Positions 21,404 through 34,590 of a stretch of 64,000 bases of DNA are shown here, one piece after another. The position numbers and the translations under genes are program-made. Each line of letters starts with the position of its first letter. The first letter of the stretch is position 1. Origin of the DNA: Steinernema hermaphroditum (taxonomy: Eukaryota; Nematoda; Chromadorea; Rhabditida; Steinernematidae); assembly GCA_030435675.1 (NCBI GenBank), contig CM059621.1:11904001-11968000 (forward strand), read 5' to 3'. The notes beneath the pieces are model-generated. The model did no database searches. It was not told the origin of the DNA and saw only the letters and a list, made by a program, of their open reading frames with translations.

Positions 21404-24400
21404 ATGAGCAACAACCTGCTGGACAGTTACAACCCCCTCTACGACGCCAACCTGAGGCACTACTTCACGTCGCCGCACATGCAACGCCATCTCAGATCCA
21501 TCGGCCTGGTGCGTCACCGTCATCAGGCGGTCCCTACCTGTCTCTAATCAAGCCCCTTTCTGAGGCCGTTTTTGTTATTCAAGCGACTGACGCAAAGAGG
21601 CGTTATTTTCGTGTGAAAAAGCTGTTTATGATGTTAGTCACGGATCTTTGAGAGAAAAGCCTTCTAATCCGCGGTGAAAATAATCCTAATCCCGTCTCTT
21701 CAGCTCGACAGCAACGGTGTCCCAGTGGCGAATAACGGCAACGTCGATAGCGAGGTCTACTCGAGGCACTACGTGATGATGGATATGCTTCTTCGGAACC
21801 GCGAGAGCCAACTGATGCAATTGGTCGATCTGCAGAAGAAGCTCGACGCTGCAGAGAAGGTGCAGAGCTACAGACGTGTTAGGGTAAGTGGCCGAACCAG
21901 TGCAAGGCAACGGTAGAGAATGACTTTAGAGTGGCACGGGTAGTCCGGATGCGGGTCGACGCTTCCACATCTCTCGGAGTCTTTCGCGTCCTCGGGGACG
22001 CATCGAGAAGAGCGCCAGGATCCGAAGGCATTCGAATCATTACGAAGACGGTGACGTGATCAAACGAGTAGAGCTGGAGTACGATAACGAGATCCCCCCG
22101 ATCCGGAACATCTACGATCGCCTCTCCCAGAGGGCCATGAAATACCGCTATCTCCACAAGGTATGAGATCCAACGGTAGTACAGTAGTTCTAAGAAATTA
22201 ATCATTCTGTCGCATGTAAATTCAAAATTATGCGCCTTCAAAAATCGGATGAGGTGTCGACGTGTTCAACATAGCCAAAACAAACCCTGAACTTTGGAAA
22301 AAATAGAAATTTGTGCGTCACACCGAAACCCCTTTACGGAGGACTCCAAATCAGACGTCCCTAGAAAATTCTGAGCAGCACCTTCATACTCTCTCATACA
22401 TACAGATTTTCTTCCGAGCGAGTCTCTTGGCTTATGTCATCTTTTCAGCTCGTCAAAGACATTCGATCTGCATGTATGTGTATGAAATAAAAAGGCTTTT
22501 GGAACAAAGGGGAGTCACCTTCGAAGGCACAGGTGTACCAAGAACCGCACAAAATGCATCAGAAAGGGCAAATTTGGGGGATGTAGTACTATTTGCTGAA
22601 CAACTTTTTTACCAAAATAGCTAAGATCGCCTTTCTGGCCGTGTGCCTGAAGGTTGCTGAGGCGGTTGGGTACCAAATGCTCTTCGATTGGATTACGATC
22701 AGGACTGTGCAAGTTTTAAGATTATATACAGTTACATAGTCCTGATTACGATTGAGCTGCGCACCTCTACTTCATCGGATTCTAGAGGTCAAATTATCCA
22801 CACCCGGTAAAATCTGTCCGGTACTCAAGTGTCCCGTCAAATATCACAACAACTCCTGAAGCCGGACACTTTTTGCTCCAACAGGCTTCAACAGACACCT
22901 GCAATTCTAAAACCCCTCAATTCTGTAACTCAAAATGTAGAAATATTTAGTGGAGTTTCTCAAGATGGGAACATGTGTTGCCCAGAAAACCGATCATTTA
23001 AAGTCTGTCACAACGATCCGAAAAGGTATCCGAACCAATTATGGCGTTAATAATGGCCGTTGCACTATAAACGTCTGAAAAGTGTTTTCGAAAACAGTTT
23101 TAAGACGAAGAAAATTATATTTAATTGGCTCTAAATCTTTGTGAACTCACTTCTCATTATCGAATTATCTGTCTACGTGAACATTTCAGCTCGACGACAA
23201 AACGCTGACGAGCTACAAGGAGTCGCTCCAGAACCAACTCAGCAAACTGGAGCGGTTCCGAGACGTGTCGTTCGGACCGTATTCGGCGGCGCGCCAGCAA
23301 GGCCCGCAGCAGCACTCGTGGTTCTTCCGTAGAAGGTCGCTACCCAGCCTGACTAGCTCAGCACCCGCTAACTCTTTGCACCAGCCGTTGAGGTGACTAA
23401 CAGCTCGACTAACTCAACGTTTCCAGCACCCCTGCATGACTAATCCACTACTGAAAAACTCCGAAAGACGCACCTTTACACATCTAATCGGGTTTCTTTA
23501 GGAGTATCAATTCGCTAAGAGGTCGAGCGAGGAACGGCGGGTCGCAGTCCCCGAGGAAGCTGAATGAGAGTCACAATAGTCGAGCTACTTATCCCGGAAG
23601 GTCCGAAAGGGCGAAACTACCGCCACTTCCCAAGAGACCCGTCGGGTTGCCTCCGAAACCTAGGTAGTACGCTTCGTCTTGTTACTGTCCGTATACTGTA
23701 TATTTGTAGGTCAAAGCCACCATCAGTAAAGAAGGAAGAGATAAAAGACAAGCTTCCTACACTGGCTGTCGTAGGCATTCCTGTAGCGGCGGTGGCCGGA
23801 GCAGCGGTCCTTGGGGCCACTTCGGTTGTAAACGGTGAGAGAAAAGAACAGGACGAGGATAGTGGGTCGATGATTGACTATGGTCCGGAAGCTGAAAAGC
23901 CATTCGAGCAGAATGGTTTCCACCCGCAGGAAGAAGAGCCCTTGGTTGAAAACAGCCAAGAAGGAGAGGCGCACGAAGAGGAACATGTCAGGGACAAACG
24001 CGAGGTATTGCCCGAGGAGGAGGAAAGAGTGCCTACTCCTATTTCGGCCCACGAGAACGAAGCTGAGGGAGGTGAACATCATGCACCCTCTCCGGTCGCT
24101 TTCGAAATTAGCGCAGAGCCAGTAGAGGCCGAAACGACCGCAGAAGTCGAAAACCAGGAGACTGAAGAGAAGAACGAAGTGGGAGAGCACGAGCCTGTCA
24201 CCTTTGAAATCGGTGCTGAGGAACCCGAGGAAGATCATGTGCCACAGAACCACGAAGTCGAACCCGAAGTTCCCGAGCCAATAGCCTTTGAGGTTAATGC
24301 AGATGAGCTTAAAGCTGAACCAGAAAATGGTGCAGAGCCCGAGGAAGGTCAACAAGAAGAGGCAGAAGAGGAAGTGCCCGAACCCGTCGCCTTTGAAGTG

Positions 24401-27147
24401 AGCGCTGAAGAGCTGAAGGCCGAATCGAAGGAGCCGGAGGAAGTGCCTGCTGAACATGTGAGATCATCCGATGAGGTTCCCGCGCCTGTGGCCTTCGAAG
24501 TCAGTACGGATGAACTCACAGATGAAACCGTGAATGAAAACAAAGAAGAAGAGAAAACTCATGATGCCTCTTCGGAAGTGCCAGAGCCAGTGGCCTTCGA
24601 AGTGGGAGCTGATGAACTGAAAGCTGATCAAGATCATGACGAAATTCAAACCCACGGTGCTGAAGATGCCCAAGAAGAGGTGCAAGAGGCGCCTGAACCG
24701 GTTAAGGATGAGCAAGAAGAACAACCAGATGAACCAGGCACACCTGAACCGGTCGCCTTCGAAATCAGTGCCGACGAACTAAAAGAAGAGCATGTAGAAA
24801 ATCAAGAGGCTGAGCCAGAGGTCCCCGAACCTGTAGCTTCTGGGGTCAATGCAGATGAGCTGAACGAAGAGCATAAAGAAGTTGAGCACGAGGCTTCTCC
24901 TGAAGCGGATGCCGACGGGCAGTCAGAGCCTCCTATGGAACAAGAGGAACCCTTGCAGGAGGCGCCCCACCTGGAGGCCTTCGAAGTTACTATGGACGAA
25001 CTCAACAATAATGCAGAAGACCATCTGGACGAAGAAGGCGAACGCGACGGACCTCCTGCGCTGTCGCCGGAGCCAATTGCATTCGAAGCGCGTGCTAATG
25101 CGCCTGAAGCTGAAGAGCACGAGAATCAGCCAGCAGAACAGGAGGCTCAACCTCCACATCTTGTCGCTTACGAGGCTGGCGCCGATGCTTCGGAGAATGA
25201 AGTTCAAGACGAAGATCACGACCCAGAGCGCCTCGCGACCCCCCCTATTCATGAGTCAGCAGCTTCTGAAGAACTCCAAAAGGAGGAGGAAGTTAATCAC
25301 CCCGAAACTTCGGCTGATGTTACCGAACCTGTTGCCTTTGAGGTCAGTGCCGAAGAGCTGAAAGCTGAATCTGAAACAGCCGAAGTCGCTGAGCCGGTGG
25401 CTTTCGAAGCAAACTCCGATGAGTTGAAAACAGAAAATGAACAGGATGAACCTGCTGTTCCCGAAGCTGTTGCTTTTGAAATTGGCGCTGAGGAATTGAA
25501 AGCTGAGCCTGAAGAAGACGAAGATGGACCCGCCGAACCTGCAGAACCGGTCGCCGAGGTTCCAGATTCAGTCGCTTTCGAAGTTAGCGCGGAGGAGCTT
25601 AAAGAAGATCCTGAAGACCATCATGAAGCTCGAACTCCCTCCGAAAGTGCCGCCTCTCCTACATCGTTCCTTCACGAAGAGGAAGTTGCTGTGGAACCTC
25701 CCGAGGAACACCAGGAACCCTCCCCTGTGACCTTTGAAGTCAGTACTGAAGAATTGAAAGAACACCATGGTGAAAGCGTTGAGGAGCCAGCGTCGCCTGA
25801 AGTCCTCGCGGAAGAGCCAGAACCTGTGGCAGAAAAGGAGGAACACAAGCCGGTGACCTTCGAACTCAGCAACAGTCCTCTGGAAGACCCAGAAGATCCC
25901 GTTGTTGAGAACGGTCACGAGGAGGAAAGACCTCAAAGTGTTGAAGAAGAGCACGTTCAGAAGATCGTAGACGATTCTCTCCAAGCGGCCTCGGAGTCCA
26001 CGCCAGAGCCTCAGGATGTCAAAACTCCGGAGCCAGAGGAAGAGGTCGAACAGGAGAATACTAATGAAGAAGTGAAGTCTCCAGTAGCCTTCGAAGTTTC
26101 CGCCGAAGAACTAAAAGAGGAGACCATCACTAAAACTCCTGACGTCCCTGAGTTCGACGACGAACGGCCTGAAGAGGAAGGAGCTCGTTCGAAGACGCCT
26201 GGAGCCGAAGAATCTTCTCCAAAGACTCTTGAAGCTGTTACGGATGAGCAGGAGAACGCATTGGGGGACACCCGTTCTGTGACTCCAAAGTCCGATGTTA
26301 CCCCAGCGAACACTCCTGAAGATAGCCCATCCAAAAGTCCCGAAGCTTTCGAGATCAGTGCAGAAGAGCTCAAGGAGCATCCTTCCGCTGACCACGCGGA
26401 AGGGCATCTGGAAGAATCTGAAAAGGAGTCGGTGGCATTTGAGGTCAGCGCCGATGATTTGAAGGAGGAACATCACGAAGAACCGAAGGAAAACGGCCAC
26501 GAGGAGAGCCATCACCACGAAGAAAAGGAGCATGTCTACTACGAGGTCAGCGAACATCGCGCTTCGCCTGAACCCAGCGATCCCGATGCCGTTTCCCACG
26601 ATCTTCACTCCGAGCCCGATAACATCAAATACGAGGAGGAGCATGAGGTCAACTCCTTCGATGTTCCTAAGAACGAGTCCCAAATGGCTCTTCGTGATGA
26701 GCCGCTTCTTGAAACCAGTGTCGACAAGCGCCTTCTATCCCCCGGTGAAGACCACCCCACCATCAACCTCATCGAACCCTCCGATTGTGGGGATTCCAAC
26801 TATCAAGAAGACGGTAAGTCAAGTGGCCAGAGCACGTTCTACACTCTCTGAGTTTAGGATCCGTCCGAAGCATTCCAATAACTCCAGTTCCTCCACGTCA
26901 TCCCTCCAACGGCCACGATGATGTCGATCATGAGCAGGAACAGGACATCACAAGTATCGACAACGTCAGCGAGTTCAGCGAACCGAGCATCCACGACCGA
27001 CTCATCTCGGAGACGCCCCTCAAGCAGCCGAAGAACACGCCTGACAACCTCTCCGATGACGAGACAGAGCAAATGTCGACGACCCTCACCGACGACGACG
27101 ACTCGAGCGTCACCATGTCTTCGCGGCAGGACTCCGTCACCGCCTGA
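21404..27147 (+). CDS. ERICH3-like glutamate-rich repeat protein
   Basis: Seven exons (21404-21508, 21704-21883, 21930-22160, 23190-23392, 23502-23663, 23710-26813, 26858-27147) give 1424 aa. The N-terminus (LLDSYNPLYDANLRHYF, HMQRHLRSIGL, then a helical QLMQLVDLQKKLD) resembles the start of animal ERICH3 proteins, which likewise begin with LL-YN-L-D--L--YF--...RRHL---GL. A proline-rich basic patch (KLPPLPKRPVGLPPKP) and a short hydrophobic stretch (LAVVGIPVAAVAGAAVLGA) come before about 950 residues of acidic repeats, P-V-A-F-E-V-S-A-E-E-L-K in at least 20 variants. The tail is Ser/Asp-rich. ERICH3 is associated with cilia in vertebrates; ciliated neurons would be the expected site here (inference). 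The hydrophobic stretch inside a Glu-rich protein is odd and could be a TM segment. AATAAA at 27204. The frame into the 23710 exon also stays open through the preceding intron. Confidence 0.7.
22620..22712 (-). pseudogene. Tc1/mariner transposase fragment in an intron
   Basis: In the 1-kb third intron of the ERICH3-like gene, the minus strand encodes HSPDRNPIEEHLVP, matching the SPDLNPIE block around the last catalytic acidic residue of Tc1/mariner DDE transposases. The frame decays on both sides and no inverted repeats were found. A dead remnant of a DNA transposon. Confidence 0.55.
24070..26560 (+). repeat. PVAFEVSAEELK coding repeat array
   Basis: Irregularly spaced repeat inside the large exon of the ERICH3-like gene. 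The core reads P-V/I-A/T-F-E-V/I-S/G/N-A-D/E-E-L-K, joined by Glu/Pro/Gln/His-rich linkers of 15-60 residues. Copies differ at silent and replacement sites, so the array is old and the core is under selection. Confidence 0.85.
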
Positions 27148-27304
27148 AATCCGTTTTATGAAAGATGCGTTATTGTGCTAGATAATCTAAATTATTTGTA
27201 GTAAATAAACGCTTTATAAGTGAACGTCGGAGGAGTGACCGCAGCGGAGGGAATGGGATGGCACCTGGACCAATATTTACAAACAACGCAAATCAACAAA
27301 ACAA

Positions 27305-30300
27305 TCACATCTCCAGCTCGTTCATCTCGTAGTAGAGACCCTTCTCTTCCATGAGCTCCTGGTGGGTTCCTTGCTCAGCAATTTCCCCGTCCACCAGCAC
27401 GACGATCTTGTCGACTGTTCGAATGGACGATAGTCGGTGGGCCACTGCAACAGAACATGTTTACGGTGTTTTTCATCCAAAAATTGTACGCTCTGTTATG
27501 CTACGGCTCCACAAAAGATGTCAAGGTTTCAACAATTGTGTTTCGCTCCTTCAGAGCAATTCTTTAAGACTACAAAAGGTCGATGTCCTCCGTTTTTTTA
27601 TTTTCCATCATCTTTTGCAGCTTTTCAATCAAAGAGCGGTTTCGCTTTGATCTCGAAACACGCTCTCCCGTGCAATAAAACGTTCCCCGTTCTTTTATTG
27701 CCACGATCATTGACTCACCGTGAATGCAAGTGCACGATTTGCTCGCCGACTCTAACGCCGCTTGAACAGCCTATAAACCCGATTTAGAGTTGTAAATTAG
27801 AAGAACTGACCTTCTCGCTGGTGGAATCGAGTGCCGCCGTCGCTTCATCGAGAAGAAGCACCACCGGATCCCTCACCATGGCTCTAGCGATCGCAATTCT
27901 CTGCTTTTGACCCCCCGAGAGCTGCGCTCCGAATTCGCCCACTTCCGTGTCGTATCCCTAAAGCGTTGCCCTCTGGTAAACACTTTTTCCGATTGCGTGA
28001 CTTGCCTGTGGCAATGAGACTATAAAGTCGTGAATGTTGGCGATCTTCGCCGCTTTTATGATCTTCTCCATCGTTGCCTCGTCTTCGGGGAGACCGTAGG
28101 CGATGTTTTCCTTGAGAGTGAACGAGAAGAGCGACGGCTCCTGACCGACGGAGACGACCACCCTCCGAAGATAAGACGGGTTGATGCTCTTGACGTTGTA
28201 GTTGTCGAGCATCACTTGGCCACTCGTCGGGGAGTACATCCTCTGGAAGAGGGCGATGATCGAGCTTTTGCCGGAGCCCGAAGGACCGACGATAGCGATT
28301 GACTGGCCCGGAGCCACTTGAAGACTCAGGTTCTTAAGTATGGGCACTATTGGTCGAGAAGGATAGCGGAACTCGATGTTCTGGAGGGTCAGTCGGCCGA
28401 CGACTTTCTATAAAAAAGCACAATTTGAGATGCTCTTTGGGTCAGCTTACAGGTCTCAGTCCCTCGTCCGTCAGATTGTCCATGTCGACGGCATTTTCGT
28501 TGATGACATTGAGGATGTTCTCCGCGGCCACACGAGCTTTGGTTAGGTCAGTGACAGAAGCGATGAGTTGAGAGATAAAGTTCGCTCCAAATTGAGTGAG
28601 CAGCACAACCCTAAAGGGCTTTCGACGCTTAGAACTTGGCGCTCAGATACCTGAGGTAGTCAAAGGGTGTGATTTCGTTGCTTAGCATCATAACTTTCCC
28701 GAAATGAAGGGTGATGGCGATGAGGATATAGGTGAAACTGAACTGACAGGCAAAGACGAATGCGCTGATGCATGATTGGCGTTTCATGGCTCTGAAAGTT
28801 GCCACATTCAGAGAGGTTGATTAATGATCGTAGCACCTCTGGATTGGTCTAAGTGCATCACAGAATATTTCATTGAAGTGTTCCTGAAGGGAGTACGCCT
28901 TGATTGTACTCATGTTCGAAAGAACAACCGTAGCCAACTAAACATGTCTATTACATGTCCAAAGATCACTCTGTGTGACCCACATTGGCGGCCTTCTTCT
29001 CCTCTTCCACCATCTGCCTCTGTCGTTTGCTCGTTTCTCGCAGTTCCACGAGCCTGAAGAGAAAGAAGGCGGGAAACTGGAAGCCGCATAGCAGGGCGAG
29101 CTTCCAGTTGATGTATAAAGCGATGGTGACGGAGACGGTGGAGCAAATGATCGCCGGCAGCAGGAGATCCAATTTGTCGCCGACGATCTGCATTCTCATC
29201 AATCACACTCTCGTCCGTCAAAACAACGAACTCACGCGATTCAAACTGGCAGTATCGTTGATCAACTTGTGAACGAGGCGTCCGGGAGAATTGGACACTT
29301 CGTCGAAGTATGCGGCGCCGTGGCGGAGCAGTTTTCGGAACATGTGGCTGCGGAGGTGCGCGCAGAAGCCGTGACCGTAGAGGGCGACGAATAGGCGCTG
29401 AAAGTACAAGTGAACTCCGCGTGACCTTTGCTCTGTGGCCTACCCCCACAGCCTCGAACATCGTCTTGATGATGCTGAGGGCGACGTAGACGGCGGCGGT
29501 GATGAACACCTGCTGAGCCATCTCGTCTTCGGAGGCCATGGCGATCTCGAGCACGGAGGCGACTTCGAAGCAGACGAGGAGGAAGAAAAAGCCTCTGAGG
29601 ATGGTGACTGGGATGGAGCAGGCCAGCCGAGTGTATCCGTCTTTGTAGCTCTTGATGAGACTCCACACAGCGTGGAAATTTGTGTCTTTTCCGGGGAGCT
29701 AAAGGGGGTCTTCTTTAGGGAAAAGTGTGAATAGCCCACCGAAGTTTCGTCTTCAAACGATTTCTCTTCCACGGCCACTTCCATCACGTTTGTTTTGAAC
29801 GCGTTATCCAGTCGACTTCTCTTCTTCGACATGACAGGAAGGGCCAACTTGGCGCGATCCTGACTCAGCACCGAGTAGGACTTTCCCAGTCGTTTGTGGG
29901 CTCCGAGGGAAGACCTCGCCCAAGCCCTTCTTCTGGATTCGGGGTCCTAGAAATAGTACTTTCAGTGGAGATTCTCAGTGGTTCTAAGTACCAAGTGGTG
30001 CATGTCAGCGGGTCCCATTGAGAATTTTCCAACTAAATTCGATGTTCTTGGGAATGGAGGCAGTGTCAAGGCATCCAGCTTCTGATCTGTGTACATACGG
30101 TAGAACCTTCCGTCTGTCTTTCCCATAAGCTCTTCAGGAGTGCCCTCTTCAACGATTTCACCCGATTCGATCACGATGATTCTGTCGGCGTTCTTGACCG
30201 TCGTCAGCCTGTGCGCTATGGTGATAGTGGTGAGTCCTTGGCTGGCGGCATCGATCGCCTTCTGCACCTCTCCCTCGTGTTTCGTGTCCAATGCCGAAGT

Positions 30301-32306
30301 GGCTTCGTCGAAGATGATCACGGAAGGGTTTCTGATGACAGCCCTGGCTATTGCTACTCTCTGCTTCTGTCCTCCCGAGAGCTGAAGGCCTCTGTCCCCA
30401 ACGCGAGTCTTCATCCCCTCGGGGAGGGCGCTGATAAACTGCCAGGCTTCGGCTTTCCTGGCGGCGTCGTTGATGTCCGCCTGCGAATTGAGTCATCACC
30501 CGACGTCGCCCGTGCACCGCTAACCTGTGTGGCATCCAATCTTCCGTATCTGATATTATCACTGATGGTTCCGTCGAAGAGAACCGGTTCCTGACTGACC
30601 AAACCCAGCTGAGCGCGCAAGTCGTTCGGATTCATTCGCTTCAGATTGACATCATCCAAAGTGATCTGCAACAGCACGTGCACCCATGGGTTCCACTTTC
30701 CTCTGACTAACCGATCCGCTATTTGGGTCGTAGAAGCGCAACATCAGCGCCGTCAGTGTGCTCTTTCCGGAACCGCTAGATCCGACAATGGCCAAGTGCT
30801 CGCCGGCAGCGACGTCGAAGGAGATTCCCTTGAGGACCTCAATGTCCGGACGGCTCGGATAGGCAAATCGGATGTTCTTGAAGGAGATCGCCCCTTTCCC
30901 TTTCTGTTTGATCACTGATCCCTACAAGGTGAATCACTTCACACTTTGCGACTACTTTCTCAAGTACCTTTTGGCGCGTGGAGTCGGCTTCTATGAGCGG
31001 CGCCTCCTCGAGGATCGCCGCCATTTCGCCGGCGTTTTGTTTCGCCGTCGTCGTTCCGTTCATGTGGAATCCGATGCTGATCGACGTGACGCACATGTAG
31101 AGCATGTTGATTCCGAGCTAAACCTCTTGTGGACATCTATTTTTGGAGGCGACTTACAGCAGCCAGTCGACCGGGATTCTCGTCACCTACACGCCACATA
31201 CCGTAGCACAGGGCGGCGGTGAAGATGAGTTCGGTCAAGAGCACTTGAGCGAGCGCGTCGTACACGGAAGAAGCCGTCAAGCGCTCTTCGGTCAGCTGAT
31301 TGTGTTCTGCCGAAAGTTTTTCGTACTTTGCGATCGTTTGCTTTTGTGCCCCGAAGGAAACGACCGTTCGGATGCAGCTGAAAGTCTCCTGGACCAAGTT
31401 GGTCATCTTGTTCTGCAGCTTTAACTCCTCGTCCATTGTCTTGCAGAACCACTGAAAATCTCACTTATGCTTTCTCGAAATATCACCGCCCAGTCATAGT
31501 TTAGTCATGGTTGAGTGAGTAATAGCGCGAAGTGTAACACACCAACCTTGCTGAAGATGAGACGAGTTCCGATGAGGAGCGGAAGCGCCAAGAACATCAC
31601 CAAGGTCACGTCCCACTGGATGTAGAAACACACGGAGAGAGAGACGAAGAGGTAGGAGAAGATGAAGATGACCATCGGGAAGTGATCGGCAATTCCCTGG
31701 TAGATCGAGTCGGCATGACTAAATCCTTAGGGACTGCGTTTACTAGCGCATCGGCGCAATCGATTACCTACTCATGTAGCATCGAGGCGACCTGGCCAGA
31801 GTGCCTGGACTCCAGCCATGCGACGTCCATGTGAAGGAGTTTGCGGATGTAGGCCTTCTTGACGCGGAAGACCTGGCGGATTCCCGAAACTTCCCATGCG
31901 AGACGCTGAAGGAGGAAGGGTACGGTAGAAAGGGAGTCGGGACTACCTGGAAGAAGGCCGAGATGAAGGTGGCTATGGAGAGGGTGAGCATGGCTATGAA
32001 GACAGGAGTCGCGGAATCCTCGAACTCCCTGTCGATGGCCGACTGACGCGTGGCGAGATTCGTGGGAAGCGTGGCGTTGAGATCTCCAAGGAGCGATTCC
32101 TCGAACAGAGCGATCGTCTTCGTCTTGTTCACTTTGACCTCCTCGCGTTCGATGGAGAGGGAGACGAAGTCGCCCATAACTAGCCACACGAAGGGAGGCA
32201 GCACGGCCTGGATGAGGGCCAGGACCAGGCCTATGAGCATGAGCTGGATGTCGACGCGGTCGGCAAAGCCGTACATCGCCGACAGACCACCCCATTTTTT
32301 CGCCAT
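27305..32306 (-). CDS. ABCB-type full transporter (P-glycoprotein)
   Basis: A multi-exon minus-strand gene of roughly 1,250 aa in TMD1-NBD1-TMD2-NBD2 order. The start is [14 protein letters not shown] at 32306. TMD1 includes [19 protein letters not shown] and [22 protein letters not shown]1 has Walker [10 protein letters not shown] (near 30770), Q-loop SQEPVLF, signature LSGGQKQR, Walker [13 protein letters not shown] and H-loop IAHRL. After a linker, TMD2 lies at about 29670-28600, and NBD2 has [35 protein letters not shown] and VAHRLSS. All ATP-binding residues look intact in both halves, so an active drug or xenobiotic exporter at the plasma membrane is expected, as for nematode PGPs, which are often intestinal. 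A long intron (about 360 nt, 27447-27770 area) splits Walker B from the H-loop of NBD2. It ends [10 protein letters not shown] and converges on the gene ending at 27147. Confidence 0.93.
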
Positions 32307-34590
32307 CGTGAGTGGTCTCGACTCTACGCGAGCGGAAGAAGAAATTAGAGAGAAGCGGCCAGTTTTCTGAAAGTGTAAAACAAGCAATTCCGAGAAACCC
32401 GCACTCAGGCTAGGCAGTGGCGCAGACGGGCATACGGTCCCCACCGCGTTTGGGTACTTCAGAGCCCGTCGGCTGCCGCCTAAAACCAGAAATTCCAATT
32501 CTCGACGACGCGCGCCTCAAGGTATCGAATCACTTATATAATAAACGAAAAACTTCGACCGCAAATTGATTTATGGCTTCTTTGGCCGGGGCAGAATCGA
32601 AGGGGAGGGCTGACCCTCGGGGACTCTTATCGACGAGCCATCGGACCGAGGTCAGTTTGTTTTTCGGATCCAAACGAAAGCGAAAGGTGTGGTGATCACC
32701 GGCGATAGGAGCGGGGTGAAGATTAATGCTCTGGTTACGGACTGTCAGCGTGTGTTGTCGCAAAATGGGGCGAACGCGCATTCCTCGCGCATCAACCATC
32801 GGTCGGAATCTGAAGACGACGGCCTTCTACGTAGCATAGCACAGGACAAATCAACATCTTGTTCGCCAGAGTGCACTTTCATCCCCTGCGCTATAAATCA
32901 GATAAGCGAACTACCGTAATGATACATTTCGATTGAAACTTAGAATGCACTTCGACAGTACACATGGAGGCATTGATCTTAATCACGACGACAAATCAGA
33001 TCGAGCGGTTTCAAACGTCGAAAAAGCGATGACCCAAATAGGGCAGTCGCAACTAATCCAATCGGACTGCTGATAAAAAGAAGAAGAAAAGGTTTAAAGC
33101 AGCGCGAAAGTAAAGAAAAACAAAGTTATCGCCGACCAGATCTCTGCCCCCTACGAAGGGGCGATCGGCTCCTTATTGATCTGCTGAAAGTAAAAACAAA
33201 CCGCGCGAATTAGGAGAGCAGACGGCGCACAGCATAAAAAGTCAGAAGAACGCCTTCGGGCTTCTCCGCAACCGCTGTTTGCCATTACCATTTAAAGGGG
33301 GTGTCATAAGATATAAAAATAAGTTTTTGAGGACATGAATCAGAACCCTCAGGCTCAGAACCTCTTCAAACCCTGCGTAGCAACAATAGAAACCTCAACT
33401 CAAGCACTTAGTCCTCACAAACACTTCAAATCGCGCATTTCGTCACCTCACAAAACGGCACGACCCCTCAGCCGCACCACTGGATGTTCAAACTCCAAAC
33501 GGGGGTACCAATTAGGGCTCCAATCCGAGGTGTGACTTCATCGGTCGCTTCTCCGGCGGCGACTGAATCACGTCGCCTTCGCGAAAGGCCGCCGAAGGCC
33601 TCCTAGGGGAACCCGTTTTGCTCCCTACGAAACTTCACCATCTTCTGCGCCGCTAAAGTTAATTAACCCCGCCTTCCCCGTATATGTTTGTGTGCATATG
33701 GCGCAGGAAATGCTCGCTTATCACACCGCCTAACTAACTAATCAGGTTCTTCTGAATCGCCTTGAAACGAAAGGACGAAAAAGGGAGCGAAACGTAAATG
33801 ATTGGCGTGTAGGTCGGCGGGCGGCGCCAAACAAATCACTGCTTATCGGCCCTCATCGATTTGTTTGTGGCCACTCAGGCCATCCAATGCTGCTTGTTAG
33901 GTGGCACTGTTACACCATCAGCATATGTCCTCCGTTCCAGGAGTTCAAAAACAAACAATGTTCGGTGACGCCACCGCCCTAAGACCGTCGTTCCGTTACG
34001 GTCGTTGACAGGAGCAGAAAGAGATCGCGTGTTCCTTGGCTTCTGGAAGAACCGTTGGCGAAATGAAACTCGTTCGGTGATGATCCGTGAAATGGCACTA
34101 GATGATGATCCGTGAAATGTCAATTATGTTATGAGAAGATGGAACCCGTATACAAATGACAGTTTGAGCAACACAAAGAAAGTGAAGAAGGGTGTGCTAC
34201 CGGTTCGTGGGAGACTGTTGAGCAGGAGAGAGTTGCAGATTACCGTCGTAAAGCATCGAAGATATCTGAAATATTGTGAAGAAATATACACTATAAAAAA
34301 TCATATATCTTCGTCGTCTTCGTAAGGTCCCAGGAACCCGGCATTTTTGAAGGACAAACTCAGAAATAAGAAAATTCTGATTCAGAAAAATCGTTTTTGT
34401 TTGCCAAAAGTTCATATCAGCTATCAAGGGAAACTCTTTGTAATTAACTTTGACGCTTGGTGTCATTGCAACCAGTCGTCGACGCATTATGATGTTAGTT
34501 CGGATGGATTTTGTTCCAAACAGTGAAATTTTGACAAAGCTGTTTTCGCGTCATCGAGAAGATACTGTGCTTCTTGGCTACTAGATCAAT
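32307..34590. other. Intergenic region upstream of the ABC transporter
   Basis: About 2.3 kb with no convincing gene. It contains several GATA-type motifs (for example CTTATCGAC near 32626, CTGATAAAAAG near 33070, CTTATCGGC near 33842), compatible with intestinal control of the ABC gene. A small basic plus-strand frame at 34131-34325 is not supported. Confidence 0.45.

Noticed and set aside
34131..34325. Small basic plus-strand frame (64 aa)
   Set aside because: No signal, no family, no splice or poly(A) context.
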